A stretch of 64,000 nt of DNA from Conchocele bisecta (GCA_029237695.1 CM055280.1:30919102-30983101), one strand, 5' to 3'. Counted from the stretch's first letter, positions 1 to 10,629 are shown. The notes: a model not told the origin generated them from the sequence alone. Made by a program: numbers and translations.

Positions 1-1375
1 ACCAATGGTATGAAAGAAAATCTCTTGTATTTATTCAAATTAGGAAGTCATTAAAGTTTACTGTCAAGCTCCACACTACATCTTCCTGCCAACGTCCCAC
101 TATATCAGTTTGGTAGCCATCTTGGATTTGGTGTCAGAATATTGTCAGCATGAAAGTTGCTGTGGAATGGCAAGACAAGAAGGCTTTCCAAAATAAACTG
201 AATTATCCAAAGTATATAACCAAATGTACTATTTTAAATAGTATATCAGTATATGACTTGATTACTAGTAGAATGTACTATATTATTATCCGGCGCCCAT
301 TTTGGACTTCTGTTGTTGAACGTTGTCTAATGGTGTATATTAACTTAAAGAAAAACCTCATCTTTACTTAATACTTCAATGTGAAATCAGAGTGTAATTA
401 TATAAGCTATTTACTACAATAATATCAACAATAGTTGGCGGTCATCTTGGAATAATGCTGTTGAACAAAGATCTATTTGAGTACCTAAGGTACTAAAATC
501 ATTGTGTATCTAAATACAATATTCGTATGCTCATTTGCTCCAATATATGGTCTGAGTGCAATTATATATGTTTTCTTATGTAGTCTATTGATACGATTGC
601 ACGTATAATGTAATATATTTATAATTGGCGGCCATTTTGGAGTTCTGTTATTTAGACTAGTATTAAATTTCAATGCAAAGTTATAAAAACAAACACTCAT
701 TGTTTCAGTAAACTCACGATTATAAAACTCATACCTTTTGTTGTGACGAACTAGTGAAATTAAATGGTCACATTTGGCGGTCATCTTGGATTTTTTCCAT
801 ATCGCAGTTAAGGAATTGAATTTTAAAGTTGCCAATTGTTATCACTATGTCAAATATACCAAGGTTACGCTCTTAAATCGCTTAATTTCCTCAAGTGAAT
901 GCAACTATATGGCATACTATATGGCAGCCATCTTGAATTTATGCAAAGTTCTCAAAAAACGTTCATGTGTCACAGTTTGTCATCAGTTGGACTTCAAAAC
1001 GAAAAGGCATGGACATGGAAAGTCAGTATTAAAAAACTATGCTATTCAAAACAAGATAAAGCCCAAAATCGGCTTTTGGCTGCCGGACTATATTCGACTC
1101 TGGCTGAATGAAGTATGGTGGTCATTATGCCTCATTTTCATTGGCTACCTATGTCGTGGGAAGGAGATGATATCTCGAGGGAACGAGATGCTATGTCGTG
1201 GGAAGGACATAGCTAACTCGTGGTAACGAGATCCTATCTCATGGGAACGAGATCCTATCTCGAGGGAATGACATGCTATGTCGTGGGAACGACATAGCTA
1301 ACTCGTGGTAAGGAGATTCTTTGTCGTGGGAACGACATAGAAATAATTGCGCATGTCCCTCTTAAGTTTCCGTAC
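1..1375 (+). repeat. Dispersed element with internal ~150-190 bp tandem units (copy 1)
   Basis: Units of roughly 145-190 bp each begin with a GGCGGCCATCTTGG-like motif, at about 113, 292, 437, 627, 776 and 924. They are followed by a block of short palindromes (about 1150-1345) of the type CTATGTCGTGGGAACGACATAG-like and ATCTCGAGGGAACGAGAT. The right end is near GTCCCTCTTAAG at 1357-1370. An inverted copy with the same order of parts lies at 7333-8500. Core tandem units next to a structured end resemble the pearl/Helentron-type elements of bivalves; that family name is inference. ORFs through this stretch are not credible genes. Confidence 0.65.
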
Positions 1376-1458
1376 ATATCCCATATATTACGTCTCTGCC
1401 CTTCATAGAATATACATCTCTGACATCATCCCATACGTCTTTGCTCTGCATACGTATT

Positions 1459-1489
1459 TGGACCGCCATTCCGTCTTTCTCAACCTTTG
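1459..1489 (+). pseudogene. Relic of a CCP (sushi) exon 3' end
   Basis: About 30 nt read W-T-A-I-P-S-F in the frame that gives W-S-A-I-P-N-C at the end of the intact CCP exon at 6732-6935. A GTGAGT splice donor follows directly, as in that exon. The flanking introns match as well: CATACGTCT and CTGCATACG upstream, GAGTTTATCATATGAG downstream. The splice acceptor and most of the exon are missing, and the last cysteine codon has become a phenylalanine codon. It is best read as a duplicated exon that lost about 170 bp by deletion. Confidence 0.6.
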
Positions 1490-1500
1490 GTGAGTTTATC

Positions 1501-1755
1501 ATATGAGACACGCCATGGGACTTTGTACCTTCGGACATCTGCATACTTTCATGAAATACGTTTACAAAATTTACAATTTTTTCCGTAAATTGCGTCAAAA
1601 GTTGACAACATTTTCAGAGTACATGATTCCGCATGTACTCTGAAATTTTGACAACTTTTGACTTTATTTATGAAAAATATTGTAAATTTTGTAAACGTAT
1701 TTCATGAAATTACGCAGATGTCCGAAGGTGCAAAATCCCATGGCGTGTCTCACAT
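1501..1755. repeat. Palindromic MITE-like element, family A
   Basis: The element is a near-perfect inverted repeat with termini ATATGAGACACG and CGTGTCTCAYAT. Its arms contain GTACCTTCGGACATCTGC and its complement, and its centre lies near 1628. No ORF is present. It begins 12 bp after the exon relic's donor site. Confidence 0.8.
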
Positions 1756-1764
1756 TATCTGGCC

Positions 1765-1965
1765 GTGACTGGTGATATGGGGCTTATGGGTTTTGCGACC
1801 AGTGTAGATATGTACAAGTTGTGTTCGCCATTCCATCAATGAAACACCCTTCATGCTTCTAACAAGCAATATACTATATAGTTCATTATCTTGCTACAAG
1901 AGTGTGCTATTGAATCAGGAACTATATTGGTCACAAATCACATAAGCCCCATTTCTCCCGTAACC
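1765..1965. repeat. Family B hairpin repeat, internally deleted copy
   Basis: It starts with GTGACTGGTGATATGGGG and ends with the complementary CCCCATTTCTCCCG stretch. The GATCAG hairpin core seen in fuller copies (for example 13531-13785) is missing. It lies between two family A copies. Confidence 0.6.
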
Positions 1966-1970
1966 AACAC

Positions 1971-2162
1971 ATATGAGACACGGCATGTGATTTTCTACCT
2001 AACAACATGTGTGATTTCTCATGAAATACATTTACAAAAACTATTATATTTGATAATAAAATTTCGTCAACATTCGACGTAATTTATGGAAAATATCGTA
2101 AGTTTTGTAAATATCTTTCCTGAGATATCGCACAGTTCTTCAGTACAAAACCGCATGGCGCA
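1971..2162. repeat. Diverged family A palindrome
   Basis: It begins ATATGAGACACGG and ends GTACAAAACCGCATGGCG, and keeps the inverted arms with many substitutions. It ends about 28 bp before the splice acceptor of the CCP exon at 2191. Confidence 0.6.
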
Positions 2163-2190
2163 ATATGGTGTATTCTGCGTTGTTATTCAG

Positions 2191-2370
2191 AGGCGGCCAA
2201 CTGCAGCAATCCGACGGCGCCGGACCATGGCTCCATAGCAACGGCCCCGACAGCTACGACGGAGGGACACGAGGCGACGGTGGAATGTGACCAAGGATAC
2301 ACCCTGGACGGACCGTCCGTGATCATCTGTCAGTACAACGACACGTGGTCTGCTGCTGGCACATGCTCAG
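2191..2370 (+). CDS. Internal exon encoding one CCP/sushi domain
   Basis: The exon lies between an acceptor (TTGTTATTCAG, ending 2190) and a donor (GTAACG at 2371). It is 180 nt and starts and ends in phase 1, so it can be duplicated or skipped without breaking the frame. The translation has the four-cysteine CCP pattern: C-S-N-P near the start, V-E-C-D-Q-G-Y in the middle, then I-I-C-Q-Y and W-S-A-A-G-T-C at the end, with the conserved Trp between cysteines 3 and 4. CCP modules occur in secreted or surface proteins and bind other proteins or glycans. This exon belongs with 6732-6935 and 10490-10569 on the same strand. The parent gene continues to the left of the window and cannot be named from here. 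Confidence 0.85.
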
Positions 2371-2786
2371 GTAACGGCTAAAGTGGCGTCTCAGTTTTTG
2401 TTCCCAGTTTACACGTTGCGTTTTGGTTTGATCCATGTGTGCGCCACATTTTTTACTGGGCAGATAATAAACAGCAAACGGCAAAATTTAATTCAGCCTT
2501 GTAAGGGCTAACTTAATAAAGAACTGTGTATACCGTTATGAGAGTACACTGATGTGGCTGAATGACAACAATGTAGATCCTGATCTGATTGCAAGAATTG
2601 GTCGAACAGGCAATACAAATTTATTTTTCCACTCGGAACTTATTAACTTATTAATAAATAATAGACTAAGTGTAGACCGTGATGAGAGAGCACTCATGTG
2701 ACTGAATAGCAAACACTGTGCTAGCTCCAAATGTAGTATAGCTGGCTTTAATCATGTAAGCTAGCTATACATATTTAAAGCTAGCA

Positions 2787-3314
2787 CTAATTATTTACAG
2801 ATAGCATTAAAGGTACATGCCCACTCAGTAGGTTATATTGCCAAACATATTGTTTGGCAGTCATAGCCATCTCCATGCGGAATCTCATCACAGAGTCTTC
2901 ACAAACACTGCACAACTGGATAAGATTCTGCGTGTACATTACTTTTGGCAAGCCCTGTAGTTCCAAACTAAGTATATCAAACACTGCTTCGTCTAATCTA
3001 TAAGTCGATAAGTCGCGTTCAGCCATATTAGTGGCAGGTCTCCCCCCAAGCGGGGATGAAAAGTCTCTATTATCGTCACGGACTTGGCGGCCATCTTGTA
3101 ACACGTGACTATCAGTCTCAGCCTGTACTTGACCACATTGAAAGGCACTGTCATTAGTATTGTCACTGAGTACAACAGTCTTTAGCGACGTTTCGTCGAG
3201 ATCGTCGTAAAGATCACACTGACTGGTCATGGTGAATGTGGTGACAGACCGTTGACATACAGTGGTCGCCCTTCGATCACCATTGACGGTCCAGTGTCGA
3301 GCCGTGCGCGTCAA
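2787..3314 (-). CDS. Uncharacterised ORF (175 codons) in the family D element
   Basis: The longest plausible ORF in this part of the element reads leftward and runs out through the element's own terminal repeat, so its last 15 or so residues are encoded by the TIR. The protein is acidic in its first half (D-D-L-D-E-T). The second half, from an internal Met in M-A-E-R-D, is helical-looking and contains L-C-S-V-C-E-D. I do not recognise a family. An internal start or a spliced form is possible, since a TIR-encoded C terminus is unlikely to be native. Confidence 0.3.
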   Translation of the reverse strand: MTRTARHWTVNGDRRATTVCQRSVTTFTMTSQCDLYDDLDETSLKTVVLSDNTNDSAFQCGQVQAETDSHVLQDGRQVRDDNRDFSSPLGGRPATNMAERDLSTYRLDEAVFDILSLELQGLPKVMYTQNLIQLCSVCEDSVMRFRMEMAMTAKQYVWQYNLLSGHVPLMLSVNN

Positions 3315-3689
3315 CCAAGCGTATAATCACAAGGTCAATACCCACTAGAGCGTGACAAATCGCCGGCCAAAATCTCCCTACTAAGCCATTGTGTACGGAT
3401 TATAAGCAGGCACGAGCATATCCCGTAGGGCAGGTTAGTTAGGAGCGCACTGGGTATGTTAATTCATGAACACTTCTCACAATTTTGGATGTTTAAATCG
3501 CACATATTTCTACATATATCATCATAAAAACACAAACCTGTTACCGTTCACGAAATCCAATATAATTCCACAAATACTGATACAAATTCAGATCGAATAA
3601 TTGTCACATTTTATCACATATATATTAAATAAATCCAGATATTTGAATTAGAAAACACAATGCGTGTTTCACGCTCACGCATGTGCCTC

Positions 3690-5003
3690 CTTTTTGCATA
3701 AATAAAAACGGTTCATTTACATCAACGAAAAAACATATAGCAGAACAATGTACTAGAGCAATGTACAGTCTAATAAAAATGTCAAAGTCATTAAATTTAC
3801 CTATAGATATGCAGATAGAATTATTTGACAAACTCGTCAAACCAATACTAACATATGGAAGTGAGCTTTGGGGATTTGGAGACATAGAAGTAATAGAAAG
3901 GGTCCAGTTAAAATACCTAAAGATAATATTAAATATGAAAAAAAGCACACCAAATGTTATGGTATATGGCGAAACTGGTGTAGTTCCAATGGTTTCTTTT
4001 CGAGCAAGACAGAAAATTAGCATCAATATTTTATACTATTATACACAGTTTTTACAGAAATTAATTTAATACGACAAAATGTATAACAAAGAACGAAAAT
4101 TTGAATGGATTACGGCAGTTAAAGATATTTTGATAATATGTGGGTTAAACGGAATTTTTGTTTTACATACATTCCCGAATGAAATATGGTTGAAATCAAC
4201 TGTTAAACAAAAGTTAAGGGACCTATATATTAATGAATGGTTTAGCAGTGTTCTTGAATCATCAACTTGTTTAAATTATAGAATATATAAAACATATTTT
4301 GGATTTGAAGAATACTTGGCTATTCTTCCAAATAAGTGTAGAAACAAATATATCTGTAAAAGTGACAAAGGAGACGAATACAACCATATGTTAGGCTGCA
4401 AGAATTTGAAACACATAAGGAAACATTTTATTAAACCTTATTACTATAATAATGCAATCACATACAAATTCGAAACACTAATGAGTAATAAAAATGCCAA
4501 GGATTTAAAAAAGCTATGTAAATTTATACAGATAATTACGTTGATACTAGCTCTCCCACTCACATGTGTTCAGATTACCTTTTTAACTTAATTGTCGTCA
4601 GATATAATACATCATACAATAAATATTCACTAAAAATATAATTCATGTACAAATATAATAAGTTCATCTTACTCGTTGGAGGTACTTGTATGTGGTGCAG
4701 CATGGCGACATATAACACATCTTGCCGATAGTCAGTCATTATAGGAACTAGTTAGTTAAAAGTTATATTTATTGGGCAGTCTAAATTCCTGTTTGATTGC
4801 ACAAAAGGGCCATCTGACCAGGATCTATGCTGTTCGGAACAACGGTAACATGCGTTCTTCTCGTCATGATGTACTGTAAACAGTGCCCATGATTCATGTA
4901 CATGCTATTTCCTGAAGCCTTGTTCACATTTGTTGAAACTATATACCTCATGTTGCCATATGTTTGGACTGGATTATTAAAGGAATATTGTATTGTATTG
5001 TAT
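3690..5003 (+). mobile_element. Decayed non-LTR retrotransposon (LINE), 3' half with 3' UTR and tail
   Basis: Two reading frames (about 3683-4069 and 4079-4591), offset by a frameshift near 4070, together resemble the C-terminal part of a CR1/jockey-type reverse transcriptase polyprotein. Signature stretches are L-V-K-P-I-L-T-Y-G-S-E-L-W-G followed by R-V-Q-L-K-Y-L-K, then a C-terminal region with G-D-E-Y-N-H-M-L-G-C. The palm domain and endonuclease are absent (5' truncation). A segment seems to be missing just before G-D-E-Y. A ~400-bp 3' UTR ends in a short TATTG repeat near 4985-5003, the usual LINE tail. It is nested in the family D element. Confidence 0.75.
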
Positions 5004-5019
5004 CATAATAATTAATTAA

Positions 5020-5520
5020 AATACCTTGAATTTCAAATTAGCATTCCTACAAATTACTTATTTTTGCTGATATCACATATCATACCGACCGAGGTTAATT
5101 CAATATGTATACACCTGCAATTATAGCACAATTAATTGAATTAACTTAATTATTATTTTTCCTGACCGCGAAAAAATTTAACTTGCGATATCGCATATCA
5201 TACCGACAGAGCATAACTAAATTTTAATACACCTGAATTTATAGCATAATTAATGCAATTAACTTGAACTTCAAATTAACATTCCTAAAAATTAATTATG
5301 TTTGCTGACCAACACAAAATTTACTGACTTCAACTTGCGAAATGTTATGTCATACCGACCGAGCATAATTAAATTGGAATACAGATGAATAATAATTGAA
5401 TTAATTTGAATTTCCTAAAAATTACTTATTTTTCCTGACCGCAAACAAATTTAGCTTGCCGACCGACCATAATTAAATGGGAATACACCTGAATTTATAG
5501 CATAATTAATTGAATTAAGG
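5020..5520. repeat. AT-rich tandem repeat, ~4 units of 110-150 bp
   Basis: CATACCGACCGAGCATAATT-like unit starts recur near 5081, 5200, 5351 and 5460, each followed by GAATACACCTGAATTTATAG-like sequence and CCTGACCGC. No gene is visible. Confidence 0.7.
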
Positions 5521-5655
5521 AAACACAGTTATCGCCCCTGACAACAGTGTGGATATTGACGTCTGCTATAAAATGTATAATAATGCCAATCAATACGTGG
5601 GGTAATATTGAATGAATGTTTATTTTGCCAGAAAAAGTCTTCTGCATGTTGTGTC

Positions 5656-6135
5656 TACTGAGTGGGCATGTACCTTTAATAAATATTAATTAATTAAAAA
5701 CAATCATGCCTCATGTGCACATGAAAGTAGCCTCAGCAAACTAAATATTACAAAATGAGTATACAGCCGAACCTGTGCTAAAGACCACCTCGGAATAGCA
5801 ATCACCTGACTGTAAATGCCACACTTTCGTTGTCCCACTGGCACAATTACTATATCAATGACCCTGAGAATAAAGACCACCTGTGAACAAAGGCCAGATT
5901 TTTCACTTCCCATGGCTGGCCGTTATTCACAGGTTTGACTGTATCTGTAAAGCGGGCACTTATAATTTTTAGAACTGGTGAAATAGTGACACAAGTATAC
6001 ACTTATTTAATTCCTATAAAGAACTTGTTGTGCCTACTGAGTGGTCATGTTCCTTTAATGAATATAACTAATTAAAAAACATCATGCCTCATGTGCACAT
6101 GAAAGTAGCCTCAGTAAACTAAGTATTACAAAAAT
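5656..6135. repeat. Local duplication of a family D right end plus flank
   Basis: The stretch from CTACTGAGTGG through CATGCCTCATGTGCACATGA at 5656-5755 is repeated at about 6020-6135. The right terminal repeat of family D is therefore present twice with the same flank. The second copy also keeps upstream element sequence (about 5945-6020) found in other family D right ends. Confidence 0.65.
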
Positions 6136-6479
6136 AGCATTTACGTACTCTGACGATTTCATATCCTATTATATTGAAATAGCATATGCATGCACTCCAT
6201 ATTGAGTTTATGTAATAAAAATCAACTGTATATGTATGTCAGACGTTGAATACCGACTTATCATTGAAAAGAAGAATGTTATAGAAACATTACATTATTT
6301 CATCATACATATATATATTGCTTTACCTAATCTATAACAATTTGAATTTCTATCAATTACTTGCAGTTTACCAAATGATAAGTGATATCAATAGGTTGTA
6401 CATCAATCACTATGTATATACCGTCCTTTTGTGGAAATCATGTACCTTTCGCAGAAAAAAAACTTGGGAACCTTTAAAT

Positions 6480-6590
6480 TATAGCAGACACACTGTCGCC
6501 TTTTTGCCATGCTTATATCATGCTTATCTACTCATATACCGCGGTCTGAGATCTTGAAAAAATAAAGATATGTTCTGTTCTGTTCTGTAT
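6480..6590 (+). mobile_element. LINE 3' end with TGTTC tail
   Basis: A short A/T-rich stretch ends in AATAAAGATATGTTC followed by TGTTC repeats. This is the usual 3' terminus of a molluscan LINE. No coding remnant is seen. Confidence 0.45.
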
Positions 6591-6731
6591 TAACATGACG
6601 AATGAAACCGTGTTTCGCGATATTTCGCATTACCTCATATCCCATATATTAAGTATCTGCCCGTCATAACCTGTACATCTCTAACATTCATATCCCATAC
6701 GTCTCTGATCTGCATACGTCTCTGTCCTAAG

Positions 6732-6935
6732 GTGGTTGTAGCGCGCCGACGGACCCTGCCGACGGAAGTATCGGAAGTATCAGCCTTGACGGCGATGCCG
6801 GTGCAATAATGACCGGCGACACAGCGACAGTCACGTGCTCTGCCGGTTTCGAACTGAGGAGCGGCCAGGCGAGCATTACGATTACGTGCCGACCCGACCA
6901 GTCTTGGAGCGCCATTCCGAATTGCTATACCGGTG
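6732..6935 (+). CDS. Internal exon encoding a second CCP/sushi domain
   Basis: The acceptor CTGTCCTAAG ends at 6731. A strong GTGAGT donor begins at 6936, and a weaker in-frame GT at 6933 is also possible. The exon is 204 nt and phase 1 at both ends. The translation shows a full CCP module: G-C-S-A-P-T-D-P, then V-T-C-S-A-G-F-E-L, I-T-C-R-P-D and W-S-A-I-P-N-C, four cysteines and one Trp. The loop between cysteines 1 and 2 carries an S-I-G-S-I-S insertion relative to the exon at 2191. The gene is the same as at 2191-2370 by strand and phase. A palindromic family A element starts 12 bp after the donor. Confidence 0.85.
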
Positions 6936-6946
6936 GTGAGTTTATC

Positions 6947-7168
6947 ATATGAGACACACCATGGGACTTTGTACCTTCGGACATCTGCATACTTTCATGA
7001 AATACGTTAACAAAATTTACAATTTTTTTCGCGTAATAATGTACTCTAAAATTTTGACAACTTTTGACTCTATTTATGAAAAATAGTGTAAATTTTGTAA
7101 ACGTATTTCATGAAATTACGTATTACGCAGATGTACGAAGGTACAAAATCCCATGGCGTGTCTCACAT
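6947..7168. repeat. Family A palindrome in the intron after the second CCP exon
   Basis: The left arm begins ATATGAGACACACCATGGG and the right arm ends CATGGCGTGTCTCACAT. The left-arm sequence is nearly identical to the copy at 1501, including the intron bases just before it, so exon and palindrome were probably duplicated together. Confidence 0.8.
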
Positions 7169-7332
7169 TATCTGGCCGTGACTGGTGAAATGGGGTTTAT
7201 GGGTTTTGTGACCAGTGTAGATATGAAGAAACCCGGGTTTGAGTGATCATTGTGGATTTGGCTTGCTATGATATTGTATTAACATGACGACTGAATACCG
7301 TGTATCGCGATATTTCGCATTACCTCATATCT

Positions 7333-8500
7333 ACGGCAGCTTAAAGGGACATGCGCAGTTTTGTTTCTATGTCGTTCCCACGAGATAGCATCTCGTTACC
7401 ACGACATAGCATCTCGTTCCAACGAGATAGCATCCCGTTACCACAAGTTGGCTATGTCGTTCGCACGACATAGCATCTCGTTCCTTCGAGATAGGTAGCC
7501 AATGAAAATGAAGCATAATTACCGCCATATTAGTCCGACTGCCGGGAGCTTAATCTTGTTTTGCTTAACTTAGTTTTTTATTGGCGATTTTGCTTGTCCA
7601 TGCCATCCACATCAAGAATCCGGCTGATGACACTCTGTCATCCTTGAGCCTTTTGACAAATTTGCATAAATTCAAAATGGCCGCCAAACAGTTATACTAT
7701 GGCGTGTGAGATATTGAAGTAATTTAATAGCGTAAATTGGATTTACTTGACTTATCAGATAAGCGGTCAACAGTTTTAATATTAAATTCAATTCACTGTG
7801 ACATAAATGGCCGCCAAATGTGACATATTTTACTTATAACTACTCTCACACTCTATATCAAAGCAAACATGATACTGATATTAGATATATTGACACAATA
7901 AACGCTTTCAGTACGTTCGATATGTTCGTAGACAAGTTGTAGAACAGGGGTAGTCCAAGATGGCCGCCACATATACATATAGTATCATATAACAATAATG
8001 TAAACGACTGATAATTAGTAATACTATATAGCTGCATATTAGCGCCATATCGTAGTAGATTTATATAAATGTATTGAATTTAGGCATACACTGAACGTTT
8101 TCAGAAACTTGGAAATATAATTAAATAACTGTTCAAATAGCAGAAGTCAAAAATGGCCTCAAAATATTTAAGAAAACGTCACGTTGCCTTATATTGCGCA
8201 AATTGCATAATACTTACTGGGGCTATTGATTAAGCATGTTAGTATGTATATATCTCGGGTTTATGGACATATCGGTCGTTTTATGTAACTTTCAAATGCA
8301 ATATTAGACAATTGTGTCAATAGAAGAAGCCTTAGATGGCCGCCAGATATAAATTACCTTGCAATGACAATCATATTGTGTAATGATTCAAATATGAAAT
8401 GTCACGTTGACCTATTTCAAAGAAAACACACATATTTATGTCAATCTTGTGTTCTTTTGTAACATTGATATGTAATTAGACACGTGTTCCAATAGCAGAA
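7333..8500 (-). repeat. Dispersed element with internal ~130-190 bp units (copy 2, inverted)
   Basis: This is the reverse-complement counterpart of 1-1375. A short-palindrome block (about 7360-7495) is followed by five units carrying AAGATGGCCGCC-like motifs near 7675, 7805, 7960, 8150 and 8333. It abuts a half copy of family A at 8500. Confidence 0.65.
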
Positions 8501-8548
8501 ATTACGCAGATGTCCGAAGGTACAAAATTCCATGGCGTGTCTCACATC
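8500..8548 (+). repeat. Half copy of family A
   Basis: Only the right arm (TTACGCAGATGTCCGAAGG to GGCGTGTCTCACAT) is present. It directly abuts the end of the inverted dispersed element. Confidence 0.65.
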
Positions 8549-8552
8549 ATCT

Positions 8553-8752
8553 GGCCGTAACTGGTGAAATGGGGCTTATGGGTTTTTGCGAGCAATGTAG
8601 CTGTGTACAAGTTTTGTTCGCCATTCCATCAATGAAACACCCCCTTCATGCTTCCAACAAGCAATATACTATATAGTTCATTATCATGCTACAATAGTGT
8701 GCTATTAACTATATTGGTCACATATCACATAAACCCCATTTCTCCCGTGAAT
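8553..8752. repeat. Family B hairpin repeat
   Basis: It runs from GTAACTGGTGAAATGGGG to CCCCATTTCTCCCG and is closely related to the copy at 1765-1965, including its internal deletion. Confidence 0.6.
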
Positions 8753-8841
8753 ATTTGCATATACTTGTGACTGAAAACGTAAATAAACGGCACGAGTATA
8801 TGCAAATATGCATCAGGATCACACATTGTTTATTTATTTCT

Positions 8842-8960
8842 TTGACTGGAGAAATGGGTATAATGGGTTTTGCGACAAGTGTAGATCCAGATCAGCCTGT
8901 GCATCCTCACAGTCTGATCATGATCTGCACTGTTCGCCATTTCATCAATCTGCCAACGAA
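8842..8960 (+). repeat. Family B repeat, left half with GATCAG hairpin
   Basis: ACTGGAGAAATGGG is followed by GTGTAGATCCAGATCAG and a stem-loop around CAGTCTGATCATGATCTGCAC. The right terminal repeat is absent. Confidence 0.6.
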
Positions 8961-9259
8961 GATGCTTAGTAGACTTTCCTCTTTTGCAATACACTGAATT
9001 CATTGTTTTCTGGTAGATGTATTCTGTGACCATCATGAATCTCCTCACATTCTTGGTCAAATCAACATTTTGTTACTATGACAATGGTATTTGTATGATG
9101 AATTGAATTTGTTTTATTTGATCATGAAATCTGCAATAATTATTAAGATATTATTTTGTATACAACACCTATTCAGGTCGTTTGAGCAAATGAGACGTCA
9201 CGTAAAAGCGATGTCAAACGACGTCAAAACGACGTTACAGTATCTACGTATCTACCCAT

Positions 9260-9443
9260 ACACATATAAATAGCCTAATACCACCACGAGTCACTATGAG
9301 TAAAATAAATATTACTAAATGATTATATCTGTATAGCGGGCACTCCTATTGTTTTAGAACTAGTGGAATGGTGACAAAATTATACACTTATTTAATTCCT
9401 ATACAGAATAGTGTGTGCCTACTGAGTGAGCATGTACCTTTAA
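9260..9443. repeat. Right-end fragment of family D
   Basis: It ends GTGCCTACTGAGTGAGCATG followed by TACCTTTAA and matches the interior and right end of the element at 47460-47918. The left end is missing. Confidence 0.6.
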
Positions 9444-9449
9444 ATTACA

Positions 9450-10180
9450 TTAAAACTAGTACACAGTCGATGGCGCACCAGAGACTGTAATTGCATGTAA
9501 TCGTGTAAGACGAATCGGCAAATGTTGTTTTTCTCCGGAAAACCATTGATCTGACATTACGTTTATTCAAATTAAAAGAAAATATCGGTTGGGTTTGTCG
9601 GCCGACTACAGCCTACTAGGTATTTTTCATGTCGCCTGTACTCGGTCACCTGTATTTTTGCTGTCTATGTCACGCTAACCTTCATTTGAACGTGACAAGC
9701 GTTATATATTAAGTTAGCTTACAATTAAATGTCGGCATTCCAATATGTAGACACTCAGTTAAATCTGCATTGATCGTATACAATAATGTGTTACGTACAT
9801 GTACATATTGCATCATACAAGTCTTGGTTTACAGATGTTGTTCTATGAAAAACGATTTAATTCGTATTGACAATACTCTCTGCACTGTTTGTCGCAAATA
9901 TCATACCCGATTCCGCTCTAACATTTTTGCAGACATTTGTTACCGCAATACCAGCTTGTTACACCGCCTTGTGTTTATTTTGGTAGGTAGCCATTTTGTC
10001 TTTTGGAGAGTCAACTCGCCTTGCAATGAGCGAGTATCGTAGCCTATTGTTCTGAAACAAGCAATTGAACTTCGAAGTCAGAGTGCAAATCTCAGCTGAA
10101 ATTACGTCAGCTAAGTTCATGCCGTCATATCGTGTGACGTCGCCAGACTCCCGAAGACAGGTTTTCTCGCGACTAGGCTC
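9450..10180. other. Intronic stretch, nothing recognised
   Basis: I see no splice-flanked CCP exon, RNA gene or clear repeat here. The ORF through 9770-10042 has no recognisable features. Confidence 0.4.
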
Positions 10181-10457
10181 ATATCAGACACGTCATGCGA
10201 TTTTGTACCTTGGGACATCTGCGTAATTTCGGGAAATACGTTTACAAAATGTATAATATTTTCCGTAAATGGCGTCAAAAGTTGACAAAAGTTGAGTACA
10301 TGCGGAATTATATTGTGCGGAATTATATTCCAATGTACACTGAAAATTGTGTCGACTTTTGATTGTATTTATGTAAAATATTGCAAATATGTTGTAAACG
10401 TATTTAATAAAATTACGCAGATGTCCGAAGGTACAAAATCGCATGGCGTGTCTTATA
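10181..10457. repeat. Family A palindrome in the last intron
   Basis: It runs from ATATCAGACACGTCATGCG to GCATGGCGTGTCTTATAT with inverted arms centred near 10319. It ends 33 bp before the acceptor-side boundary of the terminal exon. Confidence 0.75.
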
Positions 10458-10489
10458 TTTGGTCATTGTGTCTGTATTTTATTTTGCAG

Positions 10490-10569
10490 GCACTGCGACT
10501 GTAGCTGGGAACATGCTGCTTGTACTCAGCCTCGGAATTATATCGTCCCTGGCCAGAGGAAAATTGTAA
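10490..10569 (+). CDS. Terminal exon: hydrophobic C terminus of the CCP protein
   Basis: A strong acceptor (TATTTTATTTTGCAG, ending 10489) precedes a short exon in phase 1, compatible with the phase-1 donors of both CCP exons. It encodes T-A-T-V-A-G-N followed by a hydrophobic run (M-L-L-V-L-S-L-G-I-I) and a stop at 10567-10569. A small polar stretch before a C-terminal hydrophobic tail suits a GPI-attachment signal, or less likely a single membrane anchor. A polyadenylation signal follows 55 bp downstream. The call depends on phase and splice consensus, since the exon is short. Confidence 0.6.
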
Positions 10570-10623
10570 ACATAACAAAACATAACCGAAAGACTGAAAG
10601 TGTTAATAGGGATATTTGATAGT

Positions 10624-10629
10624 AATAAA
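10624..10629 (+). promoter_or_regulatory. Candidate polyadenylation signal
   Basis: AATAAA lies 55 bp after the stop codon of the terminal exon, in a suitable position to end the CCP gene's transcript. Confidence 0.45.

Larger units (their letters stand above)
2807..5679. mobile_element. Terminal-inverted-repeat element, family D, long member (~2.87 kb)
   Basis: The left end TTAAAGGTACATGCCCACTC is mirrored at the right end by GAGTGGGCATGTACCTTTAA. The last ~160 bp before the right end (ATCGCCCCTGA..., TAATGCCAATCAAT) match the short member at 47460-47918, so these are one family. The interior holds an ORF of unknown function, a LINE 3' end and a minisatellite. It could be an autonomous-type DNA transposon or a MITE enlarged by nested insertions. 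No transposase catalytic motif was recognised. Confidence 0.6.

Noticed and set aside
485..1226. ORFs of 116 and 150 codons on opposite strands
   Set aside because: Both lie in the dispersed element with tandem units and short palindromes, and neither has a domain.
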